Below are positions 25,593-36,667 of a stretch of DNA of 64,000 bases, piece by piece (the first letter of the stretch is position 1; the number at the start of each line of letters is the position of its first letter). The notes below the pieces were generated by a model. That model made no database searches. It had not been told where the DNA came from and worked only from the letters and a program-made list of their open reading frames with translations. Position numbers and translations under genes: made by a program. Source of the DNA: Megalonaias nervosa. Lineage: Eukaryota > Mollusca > Bivalvia > Unionida > Unionidae. The stretch covers positions 39,407-103,406 of the forward strand of contig JAECUM010009862.1 in the NCBI GenBank assembly GCA_016617855.1, read 5' to 3'.

Positions 25593-26266
25593 CTGAAAAA
25601 TCGCTTAATAATCAAAGTGAACTTTCTCATAAATAAAAACAAATATATCATAAGAGATTACAATATAAAACGTATACTTCACTCTTAGAATTCGAACTTA
25701 TACATTCTTTCAATTTCAGTCATAAATCAATGTGAACTTTATTATAAATAAAAAATATCATAAGACATTACATCATAAATTGTAAACTTCATTCTTCCAT
25801 TCTTAGTTAATTGTGCTTAAGAATTGCATGATATTTGAAACAACATTCACCACACACATCACTATACAAAGGATCAGTGATGCCAAAGTACTGAGATTCT
25901 GCAAACATAATTTGTAGTTAAATACAATCAAAATGTTAGAAGAAACACAGACTCTTTGAGTATCTCTAAAACTACTTAAAACTTTTGCGAGTGTGGTGAC
26001 GATGGTGAAAAGCTATATATGACTATTGCAAGCTGAACATAACGAATTTGATATAGAAAGACTGATTCAGTTACGCATTTTTATTTTAGATACAATTGAG
26101 TGACTTCCTTGATATGGCATCTTGATTCATTGTCGCCTCTGAACACTTTATCATTCTCGATCAATTGCTGTATTTAACTTAGCTGGTGGAATTAATAATA
26201 AGCAATGAAAGCATATATATATAACAGCTTTCAGATTGTATATTGAAATAAATTCATCGTACTGAC

Positions 26267-26590
26267 CAGTTTCATTTGTTGACACAGAGCCATTTAAAGA
26301 AAGGCTGAGAATCAATTCTTTCTGTGAAGACCCGAGATTCTCCTTTTTAATCACTGCAGCGTACACTTTTAATTCACACTGTGTTCCTGGTTCCAGATAG
26401 ATGGAGGTATAGCTCTTCACTGTCTGATTGAGATCCTTATAATTTTGCCAACTTTCACTCGGTTCATTTGGACTTGAGCAGTTGTAGTAGACTCTATAAA
26501 AGTCCCTGTTTCCTGAACCATCCTCCAATTTGATGGTGAAATTATGAGGTGTCCGCTCGAGCATTTTGAATTCTATAGGTTCTGATGGCA
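26267..26590 (-). CDS. FN3 receptor: domain 3 exon
   Basis: A 324-bp single-exon FN3 domain, acceptor gctcttttag, donor GTCAGT, phase 1 at both ends. It encodes PSEPIEFKMLERTPHNF, YRVYYNCSS and EPGTQCELKVYAAV, with several N-glycosylation sites (NFT, NCS, NQT, NGS, NET). The usual tryptophan of strand B is replaced (FTIKLED), but the rest of the fold pattern is kept. Confidence 0.75.
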
Positions 26591-27512
26591 CTAAAAGAGC
26601 AAATCAAATAAGACCATGTTCTTACATTTGTAAATGGCATCGCTTAATTAAATTATAAAAATAAATTTAGAATCACCTGAACTGTGGTGGTGTAAACTGT
26701 TATAAACGGGAGGTCATGTGAATCAAGACCCAACGACATATTTAGAACCATTGTTCAAATCCGCTATACAAAGTGGTCTTTGCTTATTCTTTGCCCCTTG
26801 ATAGATTGGTATAAAACGTACAAGCGCCTTTTCCGGTTCACAATTGAACGAGATGACCTTTTGTCATTTCATTTACACTAAAACGTATAGCAACAAATGT
26901 TGTTTAGCCTGATATATGATGTAAATAGGATAGTTTTCAATATTGTCTGCACAAATTACTTTATTTTAATACTTCTTGTACAACCACGTGAACTGTTAAC
27001 AACTTGACTGTAAATAGTTTTGAAACAAAACAATATTTACTGCAACAAAAGTTCTAAACGATATATTGTTATAATATGATCATTGCATGTATACATCTAC
27101 ATTTTTCAGCTTGATATGCAGCGTGTATACATCTGTCCGTCAACTTTTTGTACTCTCTCTTCCTTTCTCAAAACAGTGGCAAATGTTTCTTTGTTAGATC
27201 GCAAATGAACAGCTTCAATAAGCATTAGAAAAACGACTATATCGATGCCACCAACTGACAAAAAAGCAAGGTATAATTATAGTTCTCAAACGATAATGAC
27301 ATTGATGAAAACTAATCTGAATTGTGTTTATGGCTTTTCTCGGGTTATAAGAAAAGATAGACATGGAAATGATATCAAAGAGAAAAAAAGACCCCAAAAA
27401 TTGCATGCATAGGTCAAAACTAAGGAATGTGAGATAAAGATATATTGACATATGGAACGGAAAAGAATTTGATCTCTTAAAGAGTTATAGCTGGGATTAA
27501 CTGTATATAAAT

Positions 27513-30500
27513 TTACTAAAATGCTTCATCTAAAAGAAGCACAAGTCAGCAAAGAAATTGTGCTTATTCAGGTTTTAAGTTTTCCTGTTATGGATCACAA
27601 AATACGTATCGCACGCGTATGAGAGTTGTTTACGAAACTGAGAGGTGTGAAAAAGGTGAGTAGTAAGAATTAATAGAAGTACCCGTATGTTGAAGAAAAT
27701 GTACTAGTTTTGTAGAGTTTAATTAAAAATACGTATTCTACACACATCATATATTTACTATCCTGTGACCACTGCAAATGTCCGAACGATAGCAATTAAC
27801 TATTTCCTGTTCTGTCATTGCATGTGCTAGTTATATTTGCACTGTGCATCAGAATGGGATATTAAGCATGTACACAGTATATACGTTTAAAAGTGACATA
27901 TTTCAACCATTGTCTCTCTCTCTCTCACTGTAGCAAAGAGTTTATATTTTCCACTATGACCTGAAAGTAAATGCAAGCACCACACACTAATTTTAAGTTG
28001 AAATTGAGCGCAAATGTATCTATGAAAGCTAAGGTAGGAATATAACAGCAAGATAAGCAAAGCGACGGCGAAAAAAGTATTTATTCCTTGTACCATAACA
28101 AGAAAGTATAACCGTTCAAGGTTGTATAAATGTCATATCTATTCACTCGCCACATTAAACCACACCAACAAATGGAATGTTCTTTAAATAGAGGCATTGA
28201 TTGTGATAGGAGACATGTGAAACAATAAATATGTCTGCTACTATTTTGAAATCTAGCCATTATGTGTGCACATTGTAACCTAATAATATTGGAAAACGTG
28301 TATCAAAACTTGTTAAAATCTCAATAATTTTTATCTACATATGTTTACATTACATTACTGAAATGGCTGTATATATGGATAGATCAGTTAAAGAAGAATA
28401 CACGTCAATTCAGAAAATTCACTTCCATGTTTTAAATAGAAATATGTCATTCTCTCTCTCAAATCTGAATACTTGGACGCTTTAGTAGTATGTCTTTCCC
28501 TCAGTGCCTTTACATATTTGAGTTATTTCAAAGTGTACCTCAACACATTTTCCATGATGATAAGTTGTAAGATAAATTTCATTTAAGGCGAAAATGGCGG
28601 GTAATTGGTAATATTGGCGTTTCAATCATACCTGTGATGATTAAGTGTTATACCTAGCATGTTAATATACACCCGGGAAAAAGGCGTGGCAAACGTATTT
28701 CTAAGTATTTTTACCTGAACTTTGTATTTAACCTACGTTGCATTTACTTTATTGTACCTTTTTAAGATTTTTGCTAAATGATATAAAAAGTCTTGCAACC
28801 TCAACATACTGAATACAAGTTGCGCTGAATTTGAGGATATAAGTAAACATTTGTATGGTTATTTATAGCTTAAATGGTGATTTAACTTAAACATATTTTA
28901 TTGCCAAATCATAATTATAAAGCAAAAACAGTGAACACAATTTCTGAAAAATTAAAAATTTAATTCCCAAAAATGTTTCGTAAATTCACAAACCGGAGTA
29001 GATACAAATGGCCAGTTCCAGCTAAGCTAGTTTATAAGTCACGCACGAGACCTGAGTTTTGACAAATGACAAATTTCGTCTGTGGTGAATGACATACAAA
29101 CAAAAGTATCTGGTTTTGTGAAAACCGAGTTTTCATGTGGGCATATCTGCCAGACCAACGAGGTCCACGGGGCTACGCCTATGGAACAGAGATGTGACAA
29201 AGGGGCGCGTTGGGGCCGAAAACGCATTACACCGCTAAAAGGGCGTACGGAGCCTTTTACAGGTCTGGGCACACAAGCCTTTTTTAGAGTGTTCGCGTCC
29301 ATGCCGCCAAGGCAAAACCAATTAGAAACTAGAGATTATCTGACATACGACTGAAACACACTTATTCAACCTGGATAATTTTCATGTCATGTCAAGCCGA
29401 ACTCAGCTCCCGCAGATGCAATGCAACCTTTTGTAGGGTGCATGCTTACTGATATAGACGTGACGTCAGGACCGACCTGTTCTGGAAATGAGTAACCACA
29501 ACCAACACAATAAATGCGGAGGCAGGCATCAATCAGGCACGCTTACACACGTAGAGCAAAAGGCCTAAAGGCGATATTGAAAGGTTATAGTTAAACTCAG
29601 AGGCCAGTACAAAGTGCCACGATATTAAGAACCTAAAATAACCAATTTGGAGCCATCGCACGCCAACTTATAGGTGTCTCCAAGATGGCGAAATCCTGAT
29701 CAACTACTGTGAATTGATTTCCTGGTAATATAAAAAACTGTGTGCTAGCACGTGAATTCTTAACTAACTACCTCTACCTTATTCCTGGAATATATACAAA
29801 GGTTATTTGACAGGTAACATATTGACCATAGCGTATACACACGTAAAGTATGACAAGTTTCCAAGGTCAACATACTAACCTGCAATTGATTCTATTGTCG
29901 CTACAACGGACGACCACTGTTTCGTTAAAACAAAAGATGTGCAATAAGGTATAGCTCATCTCTACAGGTGTGACGCGAGCTAAAATATCAAGGATCGTTA
30001 GAAGCAGCGTTATGCTACAAATAGGAAAAAGCACCAACCGCTCGGTGGCAAATCCAGAGCTGACCCTTGTGCAAAGCCAGCAGCCAGTCCGCCCAAAAGG
30101 CCCAGCGTCAAAGACAGACAAGCTGTCGAAGTCTGCCAGACGTCGTACCAGGGCCAGCGTGACAAAAAAAACCAATCCACGAGAGCTATGGTTAGTGAAG
30201 AACAAGCTCTACCATAGCAACTCGCATGGCCGCCAATTCTGCCACACGTGCACACCCATCCAAAGCATAAACAAACAAATCAGTGTGTACAATGCGACAA
30301 ATACCAAAGTATCGATGATGGAAATGAAACAATGTAAATGACGAAGAGAATGACCCAAGGGCGACCCTGTTGTTACTTGGGTCATTCAAGCGGTCGCTGC
30401 TTGTGTATCCACATCAGCACAGAAGAAACTTCAGCTTTCTGAATGATCAATAACGGAGGCCGACCTTGATTTGTTGCAGTTTTCAAAAGAAGTCAACAAT

Positions 30501-31441
30501 ATGATGGAAACGTTTTGGTTGCCTATGCAATTGAACCATTTGCAGGCGTAAGACGAACGAAAACTGCAGGGACGAAATGGGAACCCGAAATATAACCAAG
30601 AGTGGTGGTACAGAAGGATTTTGTCGACGTCAGAACCAAGAACAAATGTTTACAGAAGAGGAGAAGTTAAAAAATAAGGTACTCTCTGGATAGCTCCAAA
30701 TCCGCCATGAAAATGTGTATGTGTATGCCGGTGGCCTGTCTTTTCAGAGTTTGGTATGGAGAAAAATTCAATAAATGCAAAAGAGGCAAAGACGAAACCT
30801 GAACAGAGTTAACAGCCCGGCAGTAGCAGGCACGCAATAGCAAAGGCCTACTGGGGTTGGTGACACTTTATTTTTCCCCAATAACTTGCAAAATCTTGAC
30901 AGCCGGGAGCAAAAGGCTTTTTGAGGCCTTCCGGGCCGACTACAATTCACTCAACCAAACCAATGAGGCCTGAGCTATATCTCGGCGACTTGTCCAGGCC
31001 TAGTTCGACAAACAGCTCTAAATACTAATAAAAATTATTAAGAGAGTTTTTTAATCTCAGCAAAGCGGCGATATTGAAAGGCTCGCAATTAACTGCCACA
31101 GTCTCGGTGAAAAATTATCGCCCCAACAAAGAGTCATTCAGGAGCAAATTACTCCACCCATATAGTTCGGCGAGTTCTAAGCAGTCGATTTTCGATATTG
31201 TCTTCACGACACCGCTCGAGACACATTGGTGTCGCGACGCAAAGATACTGATCGCGTCGCTACGAGCCTACTACAGCCTTTCTAATGTTTGCGACGAGAT
31301 GGCGAACCACATGCTAGTGTTCTTTTCCCACGTAGGTGCAACCTGGAAGGCCGTCTGCATGCCGTTGGGCGCGTACGAGATTAACACCATCAACAAGGAG
31401 ATCATTACACTGGGGACTGACGGCATAAAGGTGAGCATTGG
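27513..31441. repeat. Duplicated block, copy A
   Basis: Two segments, 27513-28463 and about 30112-31441, align in the same orientation with 36193-37190 and about 37195-38626. Examples are 'aggttttaag.tttcctgttatggatca', 'accacaccaacaaatggaatgttctt', 'ccgccaattctgcca' and 'catcaacaaggagatc'. The 1.65 kb at 28464-30111 is present only here, so it was inserted in copy A or lost from copy B. Identity is about 80% by eye, an old duplication. Confidence 0.85.
28990..30341 (+). pseudogene. GC-richer gene-like remnant, unrecognised
   Basis: Base composition rises clearly above the surrounding intron from about 29000. Plus-strand frames at 29082-29354 and 29970-30341 are open but start and stop without recognisable domains. 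The second is basic (SKSARRRTRASVTKKTN) and contains SHGRQFCHTC followed by SINKQI; this stretch recurs with changes in copy B at about 37380-37490, so it may once have been coding. I cannot name a family. It could be a decayed single-copy gene, a processed insert or part of an unknown element. Confidence 0.3.
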
Positions 31442-31463
31442 CAACAATGATCAGACCCACTGA
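31074..31463 (+). pseudogene. Open frame resembling a recurrent invertebrate hypothetical protein family
   Basis: A 129-codon frame with features FDIVFTTPLE, ILIASLRAYYSLSNV, ATWKAVCMPLGAYEINTINK. The order (hydrophobic strand, 'SL-x-x-Y-x-S-x-x-N', then 'W-x-x-x-x-P-x-G-x-YEI-x-x-IN') recalls from memory a repeated hypothetical protein family in cnidarian and other invertebrate genomes that is probably mobile-element or virus-like associated. This is a resemblance, not an identification. Copy B (about 38280-38626) carries the same DNA with frame breaks. It ends near an AAG/GTGAG sequence in both copies, a possible exon end or block limit. Confidence 0.3.
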
Positions 31464-31985
31464 GGTTGCTTTAGCGGCCTACCTCGTAGGCATCGAGCGT
31501 TGACTTTTACGGAAACATTTATTGTGACGCGAGCAAGTTACCATATGAAGGCAGGCCGCGCCAGGCATACTAAAAATAAAGTTCATCATCGCGATGTATC
31601 TCATTTATGTCGCCGTGACTGGCCGTAATTGACTCTTGCTTAGATCGAACCATCCACGCTATGTGCTCTACAGCTTTACCATGCCCTTCGCAGCATTGTT
31701 ACCCGTTTACCTCCCTTGTTGAAACATCAGCATTAATAGTATGTTCTGCATATTGGACGACCATGACGTCAACCTGCTAAACTTCTAGGTAGAGTTGCTT
31801 TCCATGCGGACTCGGTCAAGGTCACTGATGCCAGAGCTCGTTGCGTACCTCCACCACACCCATGGAGGTGCCCCAATGCGCCTTCCACTCAATTACTCGA
31901 CCCGTTCTTTTCCGTGCCCATGCAGGTGTTAAAATCGCTAAATTGCAATTCTAGTTAGACAGGGCTCAGTCGCGAACGCGCCTGT

Positions 31986-32225
31986 TTGTGCAGAAATAAG
32001 CCGGCTATGGCCATAAGTATCACTCCAGAAGACATCTTCTTGTGCACTAGGAAAGACAAGGCGGTACCAGAGGTTCCCATTGACTTCGCCCAATATCCCA
32101 CCAAGCCTGTGCTGACGGCATACAGAAACATCGTTTTCGAGTTTGACCCAAATGACATGGTTATATTCGCCAACAACGTTGGGAATTTGAAGGCCTCTGA
32201 CGTAGATCTCGCCCTGTCAGCATAG
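31986..32225 (+). CDS. Short hypothetical frame in GC-richer region
   Basis: A 79-codon frame with ITPEDIFLCTRKDK, VPIDFAQYPTKPVLT and IVFEFDPNDMVIFANN, balanced in composition and unlike random translation of the AT-rich surroundings. A second open stretch in another frame continues to about 32290 (EVPDNLVTFQADGALRDGG), so a single-base frameshift may separate two parts of one old coding sequence. It is not found in copy B. Function unknown; it could be part of the same lost gene or element as 31074-31463. Confidence 0.3.
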   Translation: MCRNKPAMAISITPEDIFLCTRKDKAVPEVPIDFAQYPTKPVLTAYRNIVFEFDPNDMVIFANNVGNLKASDVDLALSA

Positions 32226-34984
32226 AAGTACCAGACAACCTCGTCACCTTCCAGGCCGACGGTGCGCTGCGCGATGGTGGCTTCTTGTTGAAACTATGGG
32301 TTATCTACTCTTGCTTCGAAAATCGATCTTCGATTTTCTTTCAGTTTCTAAGCCATTTTTTACTATCTCTGTACGTCTCTTTACATTAGTAACATAAGTA
32401 TGATAGTGTATGGTCACGTGAACGATAACATTATATATTATAATGCTGAAGTAAATTGCACAAAAAAAAGTATTTCAGACGTTGCATCTAATTAAAACTA
32501 CTATTGACATATATCTAACTTCGATCATTGTTCCTTTCTAAAAGAGAAGAAAATATCGCTAATGACGCTTTTGTTTATACATCAGTTTATAGATTTCTTT
32601 ACCTTTCTTTATAGCTATATAAAAATGAAGAATTATGATCCTGGGTTTTGAAATGATTTTAGTTGCTAATTTTACAGCGTAATATTATTTGTTAAATATA
32701 TCATTCAATCCTTCACATAACCATTTTCTGATTTATTTAAATTTGGAAATTCTAAACAAGATAGGATATCATTGGTTATTAAGATGACCTGAAAATAATC
32801 AGGGACTGGTGTCTTTTCACTAAAATTCTTTGTGCGCAGATACGATAGTAGCGTCAACACAGATTCAGTATTTTGCCCAGGGTCTTTTCTGCTATAAACC
32901 AATTTTCTAAGTTGCGTGTTTACGATATCTATTTTAGAAACTGTTTTTCCAGAATATACTGATGAAACATGATGAAAATGACTTATTGCATATAATGTTA
33001 ATGATTGTTCTTCCTTGAAGTTTGAATTGAATATTTAATAGGCATTGCGGTAAACTTTTTCCGATACTACTTAATTTCACAATATTTTCTGTTCCTTTTG
33101 ATTCACTATTTACTATATTATCATTTTGTCTTGCCCTCTTACAGCCCAATAAAATACGTTTGCTGGGGGTTGTTGTGTCCCCTTGTTAGTATGTTACTAG
33201 CAGTTAAAGTTGCCCCCGTACCGGAATGAATATTACCCGAATTTTCTTTCATGAAGATGTCTTGGTAAAGGCTGACCATACATATTTTAAATTTATATGT
33301 ATCATTGTTATGTTTTTATTTCCAAAATATGTTTTATCTAAGTTGGTTGTAAATTCAAAATCAACGATTATCTGCTTCTCTAGGTTCTCTGTTTGTTATT
33401 GATCTATTCCCGTACAATATATTTGTTAAATCGGTGTAATTATTTGCTAAATATCATAGAGAGATCTAATTTATTCCCATAATTAATTATCTAGTTCTTT
33501 TTTAATATTTTAACTTCATTGTTTGCTGCATAGTTTGTAATATCCAATTCATCATCATTAATACTATTTGCAAGAGTTCTAAACATTGTGTAGCTAATTC
33601 TATTATTCTACGTTATTCTATAATTCTATGATATTATAATATTTATAATATTATAACACTATGATATTCTGTAATTATATAATATAGACGAAGGAATTTC
33701 TATGCATATAAATGGTCTATAAAACATAAAAAAATACTGTAAATGATGTTACTTTTTTTGTCAAAGGCCAGATAAGAACCCATAAAATAAAGTTATTCAG
33801 TGGAATGTGACATGTACTGTATGTTGTAACTGACAACATTTCCGAATTATACAAGGAAACTACTTTGAGTTATTGCATATATTTATGACAGTCCATCAAC
33901 GAATGATTCAGTGCATAGTGGACAGAATGACATTGTGATGTAGTGTTATAACTGAACCAACTTACATACATTAATTATATAATTTTGCTGTCCTACACTC
34001 GTGCATAACGAAGGATTCCTTATCTTATCTTTCTGAATGAAAATTAGGGTCAAAGTCAAAATGGCGTAGTTGAATAATGCTTTGCATTTGAAACAGCATA
34101 ACGCACATTGATGTGCTCCCTGCTTTAAGATAGAGTGTACAGTGTACTATTTACACTAAATAATACAGTGTAAATGCTAAAACGTTACAAGAACTTTAAA
34201 CACCCTAAAACTATCAAAAACAGTGGTTGAAACGGCTTTGGTAATGACAATAGACAGCGTCCAAATTGTATACTGCAAAGATTTTGCTTAATACTACAAA
34301 CGTGTACAGCTAAAACAGTAAAGTCAACTCTTTCCATATGATTAAACCAGAGAAACAAAAGGTAATGAATAGTCTTCCATTAAACTTTGATCTAAAATTA
34401 TTTTACTTTCAGAAACAATACTGAGAATTTGAATTTGAAACAAAACAACAATTACAACAACGGTTTTTATTTAAATTCTAAATCGGACGCAAGACGTCAT
34501 ATATTCAGCTCTGTCAGTCAGTGTGAAACAGCCTGTTTGCGGGACACTACTTCAACCTCTACACTTTTAATTACCTAAAGATATTGCAAATAATGTCTAT
34601 CTTGTTTGTTGTAAAATAATAATCAAGAGATGAAAGACGGGGGGGGGGGTGCTACTTTGTTTTCACTATTTTCTCAGCGGAAGATCAAAATAGTCCACAA
34701 ATCAGAATAAAAGTCACCTGTGGTGTAGGATAGAGCTATCTTGGGCAGGTGTCCTTCACTGGAAAAAACGATTTTACATATGTAGGAAACGAGAACAATC
34801 TTTTTAATTCCGCGAATTGGTTATCTAAAACGTAAAATACTTTTTTTCGATAATACAGCTATTAAACCTTTCATATATTGCTGCAAAACACTAATTGATG
34901 TAGTTACTACTAATAAGATCAAATTCTACCCACTTGAGCAGCTAGGTAGTGTCTTTAATCTTCATAAAAATGTAAAGAACTCAC

Positions 34985-35263
34985 TTGTTGTTCCCTGTAA
35001 AGAACAGAACCTGTCATTCTGTATGCCATTTGTTGAGGCAAAAACCACAATTTCGTACACTGCACCTGGGTTTAGCTCTGTGACATTGCATTCACAAACA
35101 TGGGACGAAGCTCCACTCAGCACAGTCCTCGATACAGTTTCATTCCCATTGCTTGCTATGATTTTAAATTCCGTTGCGCCATCCGTAACATGTTTTCTCC
35201 AGATGACTTGCAGGACTGATGTATTCAGTGTTCTCACTTCAATGCAGTCTGGAGCGATTGGCA
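34985..35263 (-). CDS. FN3 receptor: domain 2 exon
   Basis: A 279-bp single-exon FN3 domain, acceptor tctcaacaatag, donor GTGAGT, phase 1 at both ends. It encodes PIAPDCIEVRTLNTSV, LQVIWRKHVTDG, then VTELNPGAVYEIVVFAST. The conserved W, the L-x-P-x-x-x-Y motif and three Asn glycosylation sites are visible. It is similar in sequence to domain 1 next to it, consistent with tandem exon duplication. Confidence 0.85.
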
Positions 35264-35753
35264 CTATTGTTGAGACAATAGATCAGTAATAGACTTCATT
35301 CAACTGTGTCAATGATAGAGGGAATAATATAATTAATAATTTCGTACTCACATTCCACTTAGCACTATATATCAGCTTGTTTGGGGGTCGGGTGGTCATT
35401 TAATAAAGTTTGAATTTCCCAAACAATCGACTCATAATTAATGTTCAACTCATAATTAACGTATTTAATTCTGAGTAGCTAATATAATGAAATAGAAAAG
35501 AAAAAAAAATCTAAGGCCGTGTATATTATCTTTTCGAGTATAAACTATTACTAAGCACAAGTTGTAATCTTTGAAAATATTATTAGATTTCCATTGCAGT
35601 GACGTAAGTAACTCTTGAAACATTTAAACAGAAAATGCGTCTTACTTGATTGTGCTTGCATTGTTTCAATAAGCCAATAAGCTCTTCACCCTATCATTGC
35701 AGGAACTTGAAGGATTTTAAAAAAAAAAAATAATAAATGTACATTGTACTTAC

Positions 35754-36038
35754 TTGTGGTCCCTAGTAGAGAACAGGACTGGCTATTCTGATCACTTTGA
35801 GTAGAGGCAAATATCTGTATGCCATACGTTTTGCCAGGCTGAAGGTCTGTGATATTTTGGTTACACAGTGTTAAGTTGAGTGAGCAGGCATACCCTCTGG
35901 ACACAGTGATGTAATTTACCGAGCCATTGCGACTGATGTGGAAGAACTCTGCACCACCAGTATTGTTTACCAGCCAGTACACTTGCAGAGTTGTAGGACC
36001 TAGTGATGTCACGTTCAAACACATCGGCACTTCTGGTA
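35754..36038 (-). CDS. FN3 receptor: domain 1 exon (most 5' exon seen)
   Basis: A 285-bp single-exon FN3 domain, acceptor ctctcgtgtttag, donor GTAAGT, phase 1 at both ends. It encodes PEVPMCLNVTSLGP, LQVYWLVNNTGG and ITDLQPGKTYGIQIFAST. SCSLLGTTS at the end parallels CSLQGTTS in domain 2, showing the two exons are recent relatives. No signal peptide exon or earlier FN3 exon was found upstream, where duplicated block B and a LINE lie. Confidence 0.85.
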
Positions 36039-36192
36039 CTAAACACGAGAGATCGCCATTGGTAAATAGCTAGTCACACTATGACGATAATTTTGCCATG
36101 GTCAATGTGTGTTTGGGCCAACATGGTTCATATTTGGGTTGAATATATATCTTCTTGTCGTGTTTGATTACGAACATAATATTAAGTTGATC

Positions 36193-36594
36193 TTACTAAA
36201 TTGCTTGATCTAAAAGAAGGTCAAGTTGGCAAAGACATTGTGCTTATTGAGGTTTTAAGCTTTCCTGTTATGGATCATGCGTATGAGAGTTGTGTGTGAA
36301 AGCGAGAGGTGTGAAAATTAAATAAAGGTGAGCGGTAATTAATAATAGGGTTAGAGGTTAACCCACATGTTGAGGAATGCATACTATATACTGCTTTTGT
36401 AGAGTTTAGTTAAAAATACGTATTCCACACACATCATATATTTACTATCCTGTGATCCCTGTAAATGTCCGAATGATAGGAATTCACTATTTCCTGTTTT
36501 GCCACTGCACGTGCTAGTTATACTTGTACTGTGGATCAGAATAGGATATGAAGGATGTAAACTACGCATACGTTTAAAGTTTACATATTTCAAC

Positions 36595-36667
<73 letters not shown>

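Larger units (their letters stand above)
26591..34984. other. 8.4-kb intron containing duplicated block A and gene-like remnants
   Basis: Between the domain 2 and domain 3 exons. It contains the duplicated block described separately (27513-31441) and its continuation to about 32340. About 32340-34984 is AT-rich, with only short unsupported frames and a poly-G run near 34640. Confidence 0.5.

Noticed and set aside
29039..29302. Minus-strand frame opposite the 29082-29354 frame
   Set aside because: Both strands are open only because the region is GC-richer; neither has a recognisable domain.
32705..33149. Two minus-strand frames (65 and 71 codons) between the receptor exons
   Set aside because: No FN3 pattern, no splice phases that fit, and in-frame stops on both sides.
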